Assembly (NCBI RefSeq): GCF_003752405.1 | Contig: NZ_RKHK01000001.1 | Coordinates: forward strand, 186,001-250,000 | Origin: Bogoriella caseilytica | Lineage (GTDB): Bacteria > Actinomycetota > Actinomycetes > Actinomycetales > Actinomycetaceae | Direction of reading: 5' to 3' | Length of the DNA stretch: 64,000 nucleotides | Shown: positions 20,395 through 29,110 of the stretch, one piece after another | Layout of the letters: each line of letters starts with the position of its first letter | Position numbering within the stretch: the stretch's first letter is position 1 | Program-made: the position numbers and the translations under genes | The notes under the pieces: model-generated | Told to the model about the DNA's origin: nothing | The model's database searches: none | The model's input: the letters and a program-made list of their open reading frames with translations, nothing else

Positions 20395-22167
20395 TCAGCC
20401 GACCTCGATGGCCAGCTCGGGAGTGGGCTCCGTCGACGGCGGCACTCCCCTGTCGCGCAGCGCGAAACCCATCACCTCGGCGAAAGCCGGCCCGGCGACC
20501 GTGCCGCCGTAAGAAGGACCTGAGCCCTGGAAGACCACGACGCCGATGGCCAGCTGCGGATCCTCAGCCGGCGCCACGCCCACGAAGGAACCCAGACGGC
20601 CCTCGAGGCCACCGGCGCCGTCGGGAATCTGAGCTGTACCGGTCTTGGCAGCGACGCGATAGCCAGGGACCGCGCCCTGCGGGCCGGTTCCCGTGGGGTG
20701 GACCACGTACTCCATCATGGCCAGCAGGTCCTCGGTGGCCTCGGCGGAGGCCACCTCCACACCCTCGGGCTGTTCCGCCGGCACGTAGGTGCCATCCGGG
20801 TTGGTCACGCCGCCCACGATCCGCGGCGGCACGTACACGCCGCCGTTGCCGATGGTGGCCGCCATCGAGGTGTTCTGCAGCAGCGTCGAGGAGATGCCCT
20901 GGCCGAAGCTCGTGGTGTAGCGGGTGCGGCCGTCCCAGTTCTCGTGCGCGTGCACGATGCCGGAGGACTCGCCCGGCAACTCGATCCCACTGCGCACCCC
21001 GAAACCCAGATCCATGAACATCGCGTGACGGTCGGCGTCGGTCATCGCCTCGGCCAGCTGCACCGTGGCGGTGTTCGAGGACATCTGCAGGGCACCGGTG
21101 GCCGTCAACCGCAGCGTGGGGTGGTCGTCATTGTCGCGGAAGGTCTGTCCGTTGCTGGTCGTGTAGCGATCGGGCACCGTCATGGATGACTCCGGCCCGA
21201 TGAGGCCCTGTTCGAGCGCGAGCAGGAAGGTGGGGAGCTTGCCGGTGGAGCCCGGTTCGTAGGGCGTGGAGATGGCGCGCGATCCCCGGTCCTCCGGATC
21301 CCAGGCCTGGTAGTTCCCGGGATCCACGGATCCCGAGTCGGCCAGCGCGAGCACCCGGCCCGTTCCGATCTCCTCGACGATGAGTGCCCCCCACTGCCCA
21401 CCATGCTCGGCGACGGCGGAGTCGATCGCCTCTTGGGCGACGTTCTGCAGGTCGCGGTCGATGGTGCTGTGCACGCTGGCACCGGGGCGAGCGGGCACCT
21501 CCTCCCGGAGTCCGGTCGGGATGACCTCGCCGAGCTTGCCGATCTCCACCGTGCGGTAACCGTCCTCGCCGGTGAGGAGTTCATCCATGGTCAGCTCCAG
21601 GCCCGCGAGGCCGTGCCCTTCCCGGCCCACGTACCCGATGACGTTGCCGGCGGTGGTGCCATTGGGGTAGACGCGTTCTGACGTGCGCTCAGGCTCGATG
21701 CCGGGGATGCCGAGGTTGCTCACCTCCCGCCATTCGGCGGGGGTCAGGCCGCGCGCGAGGTAGACGAAGGTCGACTCCCCCACCATCCGGGCGCCCAGTT
21801 CATGGGGGTCGGCCCCGAGCACGGGAGCGAGCAGAGCGGCCGCTGCGGCAGCCCCGCTGCCGATCTCCTCCGCCAGGTCCGGGTCCGAGGGGACGAAGCC
21901 CCGCACCAGCTGCTGATTGACACCGACGTTGTACCGGGTCACCGAGGTGGCCAGCACCTCACCTGAGGCATCAAGGATCTCGCCTCGCGGCGCAGCGAGC
22001 GTGGTGGTCCGGGTGCGCAGATCCTGGGCCTCCTGGGCCAGGACAGGACCCTCCACGGCTTGGATCTGGACGAGCCGCCCTCCGAAGACCAGAAGGGCAG
22101 CCAGCACCAGTGCCAGAGCCACCCGGCGCCGGGTGTCCATCGCGCGCACCGCGGAGCGCGCGCTCAC
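20395..22167 (-). CDS. ftsI: Septal transpeptidase FtsI (class B PBP)
   Basis: Crosslinks septal peptidoglycan; partner of FtsW and a beta-lactam target. 590 aa. One N-terminal membrane helix (about 13-32), a PBP dimerisation domain, then the transpeptidase with the three motifs in order: STGK (active Ser near 306), SSN near 362, and KTG near 505. Two bases separate its stop from murE; its start overlaps the ftsL-like stop by 4 bases. Confidence 0.97.
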   Translation of the reverse strand: MSARSAVRAMDTRRRVALALVLAALLVFGGRLVQIQAVEGPVLAQEAQDLRTRTTTLAAPRGEILDASGEVLATSVTRYNVGVNQQLVRGFVPSDPDLAEEIGSGAAAAAALLAPVLGADPHELGARMVGESTFVYLARGLTPAEWREVSNLGIPGIEPERTSERVYPNGTTAGNVIGYVGREGHGLAGLELTMDELLTGEDGYRTVEIGKLGEVIPTGLREEVPARPGASVHSTIDRDLQNVAQEAIDSAVAEHGGQWGALIVEEIGTGRVLALADSGSVDPGNYQAWDPEDRGSRAISTPYEPGSTGKLPTFLLALEQGLIGPESSMTVPDRYTTSNGQTFRDNDDHPTLRLTATGALQMSSNTATVQLAEAMTDADRHAMFMDLGFGVRSGIELPGESSGIVHAHENWDGRTRYTTSFGQGISSTLLQNTSMAATIGNGGVYVPPRIVGGVTNPDGTYVPAEQPEGVEVASAEATEDLLAMMEYVVHPTGTGPQGAVPGYRVAAKTGTAQIPDGAGGLEGRLGSFVGVAPAEDPQLAIGVVVFQGSGPSYGGTVAGPAFAEVMGFALRDRGVPPSTEPTPELAIEVG

Positions 22168-22589
22168 CGGCCGCCTCCACTATTTCCCGTCAGCACGCTC
22201 CCGTCGCTGAGTCGCACGAAGTGCACATCCTCACCGGGGACCATGCCGAGACCCTCGGCTCGCTCGCGGAGTTCTGCCGGAGATCCTGCCCGCTCGACGT
22301 CCTCACGCAGGGAGGCTTCGGCCTCGCCGAGCTCATTGAGGTAGAGCTGTTCCTGGCGGATCTGATAGGCGGTGGCCGCCATCTGCGTGTTCAGCAGCAG
22401 CACCACGAGCATGGCTCCGGCCAGGATCGCCGTGCAGAGGAGGAGGAAGGGCGTCACGGAGCGTGGCGCCGTGGGATTGGCGACCACGGTGAGGCTGGGC
22501 CGCCACGTGGCCCGGGGAGTGGGGGCAGCGGTGCGGCTGGGGTGGGCGCGCTCGGCGGCGCTGCGGGGGTGGGCGGGGACAGCGCTCAT
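22164..22589 (-). CDS. FtsL-like divisome protein
   Basis: Probable FtsL: a small bitopic protein between rsmH and ftsI, where ftsL always lies. 141 aa: a cytoplasmic tail rich in P, A, R, T (1-46), one membrane helix (about 47-67), a short heptad stretch (75-110, [18 protein letters not shown]), then a C-terminal SVLTGNSGG tail. Sequence conservation in FtsL is too weak for a family call by eye, so the assignment rests on topology and position. Overlaps both neighbours by 4 bases. Confidence 0.8.
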   Translation of the reverse strand: MSAVPAHPRSAAERAHPSRTAAPTPRATWRPSLTVVANPTAPRSVTPFLLLCTAILAGAMLVVLLLNTQMAATAYQIRQEQLYLNELGEAEASLREDVERAGSPAELRERAEGLGMVPGEDVHFVRLSDGSVLTGNSGGGR

Positions 22590-23611
22590 GCGACCCTCCT
22601 CAGGTGCTCGGGGGTGGCGCGGATCCGGCGGGCGGCCCGCAGGCGCACCGAGGCGGCGCGCGGGTTGCGGGCCAGTTCCTCCTCGTCGGCGCCTTCGGCC
22701 CCGCGGGTCAGGAGTTCGAGGTACGGGCGGTTCTGCTCCGGTTCGATCGGCAGGCCCGGCGGCGCGGAACTGCGCGAGCCGCGCGTCAGGGCCGCCTTGA
22801 CGGTCTTGTCCTCCAGCGAGTGGTAGGACTCCACCACGATCCTGCCGTCGACAGCGAGCACCTCGACGGCGCGGGGCATGGCCAGTTCGAGCACCTCGAG
22901 CTCCCGGTTGACGGCGATACGCAACGCCTGGAAAGTGCGCTTGGCGGGGTTGCCGCCCGTGCGCCGAGCGGCGTGCGGGATCGAGTCCCGCACGAGCTCG
23001 ACGAGCTCGCCGGTGCGCTGCACGGGAGCCGATTCCCGGCGCCGTACGATGGCCGCGGCGATCCGGCCGGCGAACCGTTCCTCGCCGTAGACCCGCAGGA
23101 TCCGGCGCAACTCACCTTCGTCGCTCAGGGCGAGGAGCTGGGCCGCCGTAGGGGTGTCCGGGTCGGTGGCATCCATGCGCATGTCCAGGGGCGCGTCCTG
23201 TGCGTAGGCAAAGCCACGTTCGGCCTCGTCGAGCTGGAGGGAGGAGACCCCCAGGTCCATGAGCACCCCGTGGACACGCCCGTCGTTGCCGTACTGGGCG
23301 GCGACCTCGTCGATCTGGTCGTAGGTGGCGCGTACAGGGACAAAGCGGTCGCCGAACGCCTGCAGGCGCTCGCCGGCGAGGGCAAGTGCCTGCGGGTCCC
23401 GGTCGATACCGACGACGCGTAGGTGCGGGAAGCGACGTAACGCGGCCTCCGTGTGACCACCCAGGCCGAGGGTGGCATCGATCAGGACCGCGGCATCTCC
23501 GTCGAGAGCAGGTGCGAGCAGATCCAGGCAGCGCTCGAGCAGAACCGGGAGATGGCGTGCCGAGGTCGGCCGGGGGACGCCCTCGGGGCGGTCACCTGCC
23601 TGCTCGCTCAT
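22586..23611 (-). CDS. rsmH: 16S rRNA (cytosine-1402-N4)-methyltransferase
   Basis: S-adenosylmethionine-dependent methyltransferase acting on C1402 of 16S rRNA at the ribosomal P site. 341 aa. Substrate and SAM motifs visible: [25 protein letters not shown] (SAM motif I), [14 protein letters not shown] and [12 protein letters not shown] near 265. The start is set by AGGAG seven bases upstream of ATG 23611 and not by an in-frame ATG 14 codons earlier. A 174-base spacer with a strong hairpin separates it from mraZ. Confidence 0.96.
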   Translation of the reverse strand: MSEQAGDRPEGVPRPTSARHLPVLLERCLDLLAPALDGDAAVLIDATLGLGGHTEAALRRFPHLRVVGIDRDPQALALAGERLQAFGDRFVPVRATYDQIDEVAAQYGNDGRVHGVLMDLGVSSLQLDEAERGFAYAQDAPLDMRMDATDPDTPTAAQLLALSDEGELRRILRVYGEERFAGRIAAAIVRRRESAPVQRTGELVELVRDSIPHAARRTGGNPAKRTFQALRIAVNRELEVLELAMPRAVEVLAVDGRIVVESYHSLEDKTVKAALTRGSRSSAPPGLPIEPEQNRPYLELLTRGAEGADEEELARNPRAASVRLRAARRIRATPEHLRRVA

Positions 23612-23664
23612 CACTGACTCCTCGTTGGCCGCCGTGGGCGGGGACTGCTGCATGTCACGGGATT

Positions 23665-23691
23665 GGTCGGGCGGCCCTCCACCGCCCGACC
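23665..23691 (-). promoter_or_regulatory. Strong hairpin between mraZ and rsmH
   Basis: Perfect 10-bp inverted repeat GGTCGGGCGG/CCGCCCGACC with a 7-base loop in the 174-base mraZ-rsmH spacer. No T run follows on the minus strand. It could be a processing site, a protein site or a partial terminator that sets the level of rsmH and downstream genes. I see no ORF in this spacer. Confidence 0.5.
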
Positions 23692-23785
23692 AGGACTCCC
23701 TCCGCCTGCTCTCTGGCGCCGGGGAAGTGCGTCAGAGTGCGGGGGGAGACCTCGCCCTACGGGGGAGATCGCGCCAGTGCGGTCA

Positions 23786-24217
23786 TCAGAAGAGGCCGGG
23801 AACCACCTCCTCGGCGGTCTCGGCAAAGGCTTCCTCCTGCGCACTGAGGTAGGTGTCCCAGGCACTGGAGTCCCAGATCTCGATGCGGGTACCCGCGCCG
23901 ATCACGGCGAGCTCCCGATCCAGACCGGCGTACTGGCGGAGGTTGGCGGGGATGGTGATGCGGCCCTGCTTGTCCGGTTGATCGTCCATCGCGCCGGAGA
24001 GGAACACGCGCAAGTAGTCCCGCGCCTGCTTGGACGTCACCGGTGCCTGCCGCAGGCGGTCATGCATCTCTTCGAACTCGCGCGTGGGGAAGGCGTAGAG
24101 GCAGCGTTCCTGACCACGGGTCAGGACCACGCCAGCGGCGAGCTTCTCCCGGAACTTCGCCGGAAGGATGAGCCGGCCTTTGTCATCCAGGCGGGGCTCG
24201 AAGGTGCCCAGAAACAC
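23786..24217 (-). CDS. mraZ: Transcriptional regulator MraZ
   Basis: AbrB-fold DNA-binding protein, first gene of the dcw cluster; in characterised bacteria it represses its own operon. 143 aa with two SpoVT/AbrB-like repeats: [23 protein letters not shown] (first half, DKGR) and [13 protein letters not shown] (about 81-93). Starts at GTG with AGGAGG nine bases upstream. Its likely binding sites are the repeated TGGRG pairs upstream at 24298-24508. Confidence 0.95.
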   Translation of the reverse strand: MFLGTFEPRLDDKGRLILPAKFREKLAAGVVLTRGQERCLYAFPTREFEEMHDRLRQAPVTSKQARDYLRVFLSGAMDDQPDKQGRITIPANLRQYAGLDRELAVIGAGTRIEIWDSSAWDTYLSAQEEAFAETAEEVVPGLF

Positions 24218-24297
24218 GACTCATCACCTCCTGTCGACTCCGCGATCTTCCCGTTCGCCCCACAGTACTCCACTTCCCTCCCCCTGTCCCCGGTCAT

Positions 24298-24508
24298 GCG
24301 GGAGAAAGTGGGCGTGTCGCGGGCGAAAGTGCAGGTAGATGCTGGTGGAGCGAGGTGGAGGAAGAATCGACCCCAGCGGGGACGGACGTCACCAGATCGG
24401 GACGTCGACGGCGGCGACACCCCACTGCGCCGGGGGTCACGGCAGGGCAGAGCGCCGTGGTGGGGGGAAGTGGGGGGACCGGCGATGCCGCAGTGGAGGG
24501 AGGTGGAG
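24298..24508. promoter_or_regulatory. Repeat-rich mraZ control region with TGGRG pairs
   Basis: The 364-base spacer between mraZ and the DUF3040 gene holds no gene. On the plus strand it has three pairs of direct repeats, each pair exactly 10 bases apart: TGGAG at 24346 and 24356, TGGGG at 24461 and 24471 (an 8-base match TGGGGGGA), TGGAG at 24494 and 24504. A 13-base repeat GCGGG(A/C)GAAAGTG occurs at 24298 and 24319, 21 bases apart. MraZ is known in E. coli to bind TGGGN repeats separated by 5 bases, the same 10-base period. The role as MraZ operator is inference. Confidence 0.6.
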
Positions 24509-24514
24509 CATCAG

Positions 24515-24553
24515 GGCAAAGAACAAGCCGGTGACCCGAGTGGGCCACCGGCT
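24515..24553 (-). terminator. Intrinsic terminator of the DUF3040 gene
   Basis: On the minus strand a 12-bp stem (AGCCGGTG, a G-U pair, CCC) closes on loop ACTC and is followed by TGTTCTTTG. It begins about 30 bases after the DUF3040 stop. This isolates the dcw control region from upstream transcription. Confidence 0.8.
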
Positions 24554-24581
24554 GCTGGGTGACTGGAGCGGTGCGGCCCGC

Positions 24582-24962
24582 CTACTGCTGGTCGCGACGC
24601 CGCTCTTGCCAGCGGTCTTCTTGCCGCTGCATGAAGCCACCGGAGGGCTTCGGCTTGTTCGGCTTGAGCTGCTGGTCGGCCTCGGGAGCCGCGCCGTCCG
24701 AACTCGAACCACCCGTGCTCATCGCGAGCAGGACACCGCCGAGCATGGCCACGAAGCCCAGGACTCCCACAAACACGAGCTGCGTCGCCACGCCGCTGAC
24801 CAGGGCGATGAGGCCTAGGGCGAAGAGGACGATTCCCAAGGTGAGCCGGCGCGCCGAGGGGCGTGCACGCTCAGCGAGGGTGTTCGCGAGTTTGGGGTCG
24901 TCAGAGCGCAGCTGCTCCTCCATCTGGTCGAGCATGCGCTGCTCGTACTCGGAGAGAGGCAT
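24582..24962 (-). CDS. DUF3040 membrane protein
   Basis: Small membrane protein of unknown function found in actinobacteria. 126 aa. MPLSEYEQRMLDQMEEQL at the N-terminus is the family signature; a cytoplasmic segment (DPKLANTLAE) follows, then two membrane helices (about 38-55 and 60-80) and a polar C-terminal tail rich in Q, R, P, K. The start is well supported: AGGAGG lies six bases before ATG. A strong terminator follows. Confidence 0.92.
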   Translation of the reverse strand: MPLSEYEQRMLDQMEEQLRSDDPKLANTLAERARPSARRLTLGIVLFALGLIALVSGVATQLVFVGVLGFVAMLGGVLLAMSTGGSSSDGAAPEADQQLKPNKPKPSGGFMQRQEDRWQERRRDQQ

Positions 24963-25011
24963 TGGGCACCTCCTTCGTGCGGCGACCCGCCGGCGGATAG
25001 CCAGGGTCTCA

Positions 25012-26265
25012 TTAGGATATGTCGCCGGAGGCATCCGCGGTAGTCGAACGGCGCGACGTGAGCAGGGACGCAGGGAGAAGCACCTGATTGCCGAAGCGCG
25101 CTCGCACCCCGTCCATGGCACGCTCGGCCGCAGCGGAGTCCGCTCCCTCCTCAAAATCAAGCGCCATCTGCACTCCGACATCGGCATGCTGCAGCTGTTC
25201 GGCGCGCAACCCGAGCAAGCGCACGCCGCCACGCGGGAGCTGCACGGCCGCCAGCAACTCCATCGCGGCGCCGTGCAGATCGTGAGCGGTGTCGGTGGGA
25301 TCCGCCAGGGTGCGTGAGCGGGTGAGAGTGGTGAAATCCGGGAACCTCACCTTGATGGCCACCCGTCGTGCCGCAAAGCCTGCCTTGCGTAGTCGCGCGG
25401 CGCACGCATGCGCTTGGCTCAGCAGCACACGCCCCAGCTCGGCGCGATCGCTGACATCCTGCGGGAAGGTCGATTCCGTGCCGATGGACTTCTCCTCGCG
25501 CCCGGGTTGTACCGGGCGTGGATCACGCCCCCAGGCGAGGTCGAGCAGCTTACGTGCGGCAGCAGCGCCCAGGATGGAGCGCAGCTCCCCTTCAGTGGTG
25601 TGGGCGATGTCGCGGACCGTCTCGATGCCGTGAGCGGCGAGGGATTGTTGCGCTCGCTCCCCCACGCCCCAGAGCGCCCCGGCGGGCAGGGAGTGGAGGA
25701 AGTCCACCGTGGCCGCCGCGGGGATCAGGAGCAGACCGTCCGGCTTGGCATGGGCGGAGGCCAGCTTGGCCACGTGTTTCGTCGATGCCAGCCCTACCGA
25801 GGCCGGGAGGTCGAGACGGGTGTGGATCTCTCGGCGGAGCCACCGGGCGATCTCGGTCGGAGGCCCCATCCGCCGGATTGCCGGGCGCACGTCGAGAAAG
25901 GCCTCGTCGATGGAGAGTTGCTCGACCGTTTCGGTGACCTCGGACAGGATCTGCATCACCTGCCGGGATACCTCGACGTAACGGCCCCGTTGGGCGGGCA
26001 GCACGACCAGGTCGGGGCAGAGCGCTCGGGCGCGGGAGGCGGGCATCGCCGAGTGGATCCCATAACGACGCGCTTCGTAGGAGGCCGCGGCGACCACGCC
26101 GCGCTGCTGTCCCCCGACGATCACCGGGCGGCCGTGCAGCTCCGGCCGGTCCAGCAGCTCGACCGCGACGAAGAAGGCGTCCATGTCGAGATGGAGAATG
26201 GTGCAGCCGGTGTCGTCTTCGCCCCAGGAGCGGCGGGCCGCAGCAGACCGGGGAGCTCGGCTCAT
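25012..26265 (-). CDS. dinB: DNA polymerase IV (DinB, Y family)
   Basis: Error-prone translesion polymerase. 417 aa. Y-family catalytic residues are present: LDMDAFFVAVE (Asp27) and SIDEAFLD (Asp120, Glu121). HhH motifs follow (LWGVGERAQQSL) and then the little finger domain. GGAGG lies just upstream of ATG. I see no clear SOS box in the 39-base divergent spacer, so LexA control is not supported here. It shares this spacer with the divergent gene at 26305. Confidence 0.94.
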   Translation of the reverse strand: MSRAPRSAAARRSWGEDDTGCTILHLDMDAFFVAVELLDRPELHGRPVIVGGQQRGVVAAASYEARRYGIHSAMPASRARALCPDLVVLPAQRGRYVEVSRQVMQILSEVTETVEQLSIDEAFLDVRPAIRRMGPPTEIARWLRREIHTRLDLPASVGLASTKHVAKLASAHAKPDGLLLIPAAATVDFLHSLPAGALWGVGERAQQSLAAHGIETVRDIAHTTEGELRSILGAAAARKLLDLAWGRDPRPVQPGREEKSIGTESTFPQDVSDRAELGRVLLSQAHACAARLRKAGFAARRVAIKVRFPDFTTLTRSRTLADPTDTAHDLHGAAMELLAAVQLPRGGVRLLGLRAEQLQHADVGVQMALDFEEGADSAAAERAMDGVRARFGNQVLLPASLLTSRRSTTADASGDIS

Positions 26266-26292
26266 CGATCCTCCTGACGCGGTCTCGGACGA

Positions 26293-26298
26293 TAACGT
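26293..26298 (+). promoter_or_regulatory. Probable leaderless -10 element of the spermidine-synthase-like gene
   Basis: TAACGT, then six bases, then ATG 26305. No Shine-Dalgarno site precedes the ATG. The dinB ribosome site lies in the same short spacer on the other strand, so the two promoters must overlap. Confidence 0.55.
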
Positions 26299-26304
26299 GT
26301 GCGG

Positions 26305-27228
26305 ATGGCCGGACGCAGACGAGAACGTGGCACGGGATCGTCCGCTCGGACCTCGTCATCATCGCACCTGCCCACGACACCGGTCCCGACCTCGCTGGCT
26401 ACTGCGGAACTACGCTGGGATGGCCCCGACGAGGTGACGTTGCTCCTGGACGGCGCGGAGAGCTCGGCCTTGGATCTCCGCGATCCAGCGCGGCTGGTCT
26501 TCGAGTACATGCAACAGATGCGCGTCATCCTCGACGCCACCATGCCCTCCGGCGCTCTGCGCGTCATGCACCTGGGCGGGGCGGCCTGCGCCTTCCCCCG
26601 GGCAATTGACGCGGCCCGTCCGGGTTCGAGTCAGGTGGCCGTCGAGCTCGACGGGCAGCTGGCCGGCCTGGTCCGCGAGTGGTTCGACCTTCCGCGCTCA
26701 CCGCGGCTCCGCATCCGTGTCGGCGATGCTCGCGAGGTGCTGCAGGGTCAGCGGATTGGAGCGTGGCAGGTGATGGTGCGCGACGTCTTTGCCGGCACGC
26801 AGGTGCCACGGCCCGCGCGCACTCTCCAGGCTGCCCAGGCGGCACGGGCCGCGCTCGGAGCGGAGGGCCTGTACCTGGTCAACGCCGCACATCGCCCGCC
26901 CGCGGTGGATGTGCGGGCGGAGATCGCCGCCCTCCAGCAGGCCTTCGGTGCCGAACCTGGCCAGGTGCTCGCCGTGACCGATCCCGGCATCCGGCGAGGG
27001 CGCCGCCACGGCAACGTCGTGCTCGCCGCCGCCAGCACTGGACTCCCCGTCGCCGAGATCGAACGCGGGCTGCGGCGCCTGCCGCTGCCGGCGGGACTGA
27101 TGACGGGCCATGATCTGGACCGGTTCCGCGCCGGGGCCGCGTCCACCCAGGACCGCCCCGGCCGGGCGCCGGCGACGCCTGGCGAACGAGCGGAGACTCC
27201 CGCCGCGGTCGCGCCCCCAGCATCCTGA
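26305..27228 (+). CDS. Spermidine-synthase-like methyltransferase-fold protein
   Basis: Class I SAM-fold protein related to polyamine synthases; the true substrate is unknown. 307 aa. VMHLGGAACAFPRAI (about 86-100) corresponds to the glycine-rich nucleotide motif, RIRVGDAREVL to motif II/III, and VMVRDVFAG to the substrate-site loop; but the D-x-Y catalytic segments of true spermidine synthases are not obvious. The last 35 residues are low-complexity A, P, T. Such proteins are widespread in actinobacteria as orphans. A GTG two codons earlier is a possible start. Confidence 0.75.
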   Translation: MAGRRRERGTGSSARTSSSSHLPTTPVPTSLATAELRWDGPDEVTLLLDGAESSALDLRDPARLVFEYMQQMRVILDATMPSGALRVMHLGGAACAFPRAIDAARPGSSQVAVELDGQLAGLVREWFDLPRSPRLRIRVGDAREVLQGQRIGAWQVMVRDVFAGTQVPRPARTLQAAQAARAALGAEGLYLVNAAHRPPAVDVRAEIAALQQAFGAEPGQVLAVTDPGIRRGRRHGNVVLAAASTGLPVAEIERGLRRLPLPAGLMTGHDLDRFRAGAASTQDRPGRAPATPGERAETPAAVAPPAS

Positions 27229-27287
27229 GATCGCGCAGTCCCGAACTGAGACCGCGCAGTCCCGGCCTGAAAGCGAGAGCAGACAGC

Positions 27288-27328
27288 GAGAGGCCCCCAT
27301 CGCGTGCACGACGCGACGGGGGCCTCTC
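27288..27328. terminator. Long hairpin between convergent genes
   Basis: An 11-bp stem (GAGAGGCCCCC/GGGGGCCTCTC) with an inner 6-bp stem TCGCGT/ACGCGA, between the end of the 26305 gene (plus) and the end of cspA (minus). It could end both transcripts. The tails are not clearly T-rich (minus: GCTGTCTGCTC). Confidence 0.6.
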
Positions 27329-27352
27329 AGTAAAGATTGAGGGTGGTTCGCC

Positions 27353-27556
27353 TCAGGCGATACGCACGTTCTCAGCCTGGGGGCCCTTGGGGCCCTGCGT
27401 GATGTCGAACTCCACGGCCTGACCGTCCTCGAGGGAGCGGTAGCCGTCAGACTGAATCGCGCTGTAGTGCACGAAGACGTCAGCGCCGCCGGCCGACTGC
27501 TCGATGAAGCCGTAGCCCTTTTCGGCGTTGAACCACTTCACGGTTCCCTGTGCCAT
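27353..27556 (-). CDS. cspA: Cold-shock protein CspA family
   Basis: Small RNA/ssDNA chaperone. 67 aa, one cold-shock domain. RNP-1 KGYGFIE (13-19) and RNP-2 VFVHYSAI are intact. AAGGA lies seven bases before ATG. A 153-base non-coding leader with two hairpins precedes it, as in other csp genes, where the leader controls translation. The MFS gene ends upstream on the same strand. Confidence 0.96.
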   Translation of the reverse strand: MAQGTVKWFNAEKGYGFIEQSAGGADVFVHYSAIQSDGYRSLEDGQAVEFDITQGPKGPQAENVRIA

Positions 27557-27709
27557 TGATTGTCCTTCCGGGACGTCGGTGGGTCAGGCCGTGTGCCTGA
27601 CCTCCTCTCGCCGCAAAACTCGTCCCACTTCCTTGCTGGGGCCTGGCAGGCCCGTACCGCTCGTCAGGGAAACGCAGATGCAACGCCTTCATCATGTCAG
27701 AGTTCGGCG
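27557..27709 (-). promoter_or_regulatory. cspA leader with two hairpins
   Basis: Spacer between the MFS stop and cspA. Two inverted repeats: GGTCAGGC/GCCTGACC at 27582-27602 (loop 5) and GGGCCTG/CAGGCCC at 27639-27653 (centre 1 base, so a smaller real stem). Long structured leaders are known for cold-shock genes. Promoter not located. Confidence 0.5.
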
Positions 27710-29050
27710 CTAGCGACCAGACCATAGACGCCGAATGTCGCTCCACAGGTCCTGCAGCATCCGCCGCAGCACTCCGCGAGCCGGTGGAACATGGATCCCG
27801 AGCGCCGCCATGCGGCGTCGTGCACGGCGCCGGGTGACGGCGATCGCGGCGATCCCGACCAGCCAGAGGACGGCCTGGGAACTCATGGCGAGCCGGTAGG
27901 CGTCGGGATCTCTGATTCCGTGAGCGTGGGCGAGATCGAGAACGGCCCCGATGAGGAAGATCGCCACCACGGCGCCGGTGAAGCCGCCCACATTGACCAG
28001 CGCAGTGGCCGTGCCCAGGCGCGGTGCGGGCACAAAGCTGCGCGCGAAGTCGAAACCGATCATCGATGCCGGTCCGCACAATCCCAGAGCCAGCGCCAGG
28101 AAGACCAGCTGCCACAGCGGCCGCGGCGCCGGGAACACCAGCACCAGGCACCAGGCCAGTACCGTCAGGCCGACAACGGCGAGCGCCATCCATGATCGGC
28201 GCAGCGGATGACGCGCGGTGAATGATCCCACCAAGGGTGCTCCGGCCAATCCACCCAGAGTGACGGTCACCAGCAGCGCGCTTGCCTCCCCCGCCGTGCG
28301 GCCTTGACCATCAGTGAGGAAGGGCACCCCCCACAACAGCAAGAAGGTCATGGGAGCGAAACCTGTGACGAAGTGCGTGCTCAGACCCAGCCAGGTTCCG
28401 GGCTCTCGCAGCACCGCGCTCACCGGCACCCGACCCGAGCGGTCCACCTGCCGGGGAACCGCGCCCGGCGGCTGATCTCGCACCAGCACCAGCGTGGTGA
28501 TCACCCCGACCGCGCTGAGTACCGCCAGGCCGGTGAAGGAAGGCGCCCAGCCGATGGTCACCAGCACGGCGAGGAAGGGCACCGCAGAGATGATCTGCCC
28601 CAGCTGACCGACCTGACTGGTGAGCTGGGTGAGCATGGGCACGCGATGGGCGGGGAACCATGCCGGCAGCAGACGCAGGGCAGAGACGAAGGTGGCGGCG
28701 TCGCCGAGCCCGACCAGCACCCTGGCGGTCACGGCCAGCGTGAGAGTCGGTGCGAAGGCGAGCAGCAGATGGCCGGCCGCGATGAGAACCCCACCCGCGG
28801 CGATCATCTTCCGTGAGCCGAGGCGGTCCAGGAGCAGCCCGGCGGGCACCTGCGCTCCTGCGTAGACGGCGAGCTGAGCGATGGCAAAGAGCGAGAGCAC
28901 CGAGGCACTGATCTCAAAACGCTCGGTCGCCTCGGTGCCACTGACTCCGAAGGAGGTCCGCGCCGTGACGGCAATGACGTAGCCGGTCAGCGCGGCCGAC
29001 CAGACCAGCGCCGCCTGCCGGCGGGGAGCAGGCGCCTGGAAAGGTCTCAC
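27710..29050 (-). CDS. MFS transporter
   Basis: Secondary transporter of the major facilitator superfamily. 446 aa with about 12 membrane helices. The loop after helix 2 reads GLLLDRLGSRKM, the family motif A (G-x-x-x-D-R-x-G-x-R-x). The C-terminal tail is basic. Start GTG 29050 is the most upstream, with only a weak ribosome site. Substrate unknown; by its compact sequence it could be an exporter or nitrate/sugar-like carrier. The PAC2 gene ends 60 bases upstream on the same strand. Confidence 0.85.
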   Translation of the reverse strand: MRPFQAPAPRRQAALVWSAALTGYVIAVTARTSFGVSGTEATERFEISASVLSLFAIAQLAVYAGAQVPAGLLLDRLGSRKMIAAGGVLIAAGHLLLAFAPTLTLAVTARVLVGLGDAATFVSALRLLPAWFPAHRVPMLTQLTSQVGQLGQIISAVPFLAVLVTIGWAPSFTGLAVLSAVGVITTLVLVRDQPPGAVPRQVDRSGRVPVSAVLREPGTWLGLSTHFVTGFAPMTFLLLWGVPFLTDGQGRTAGEASALLVTVTLGGLAGAPLVGSFTARHPLRRSWMALAVVGLTVLAWCLVLVFPAPRPLWQLVFLALALGLCGPASMIGFDFARSFVPAPRLGTATALVNVGGFTGAVVAIFLIGAVLDLAHAHGIRDPDAYRLAMSSQAVLWLVGIAAIAVTRRRARRRMAALGIHVPPARGVLRRMLQDLWSDIRRLWSGR

Positions 29051-29110
29051 CCCGCTGATCCTTGCAGAGTGCGCGGCGCAGAGTCGGTGAGTGTCGTGCC
29101 GCGGAGGCGG

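Noticed and set aside
26266-26304. An SOS box for dinB
   Set aside because: No GAAC-N4-GTTC-like sequence is present in the spacer.
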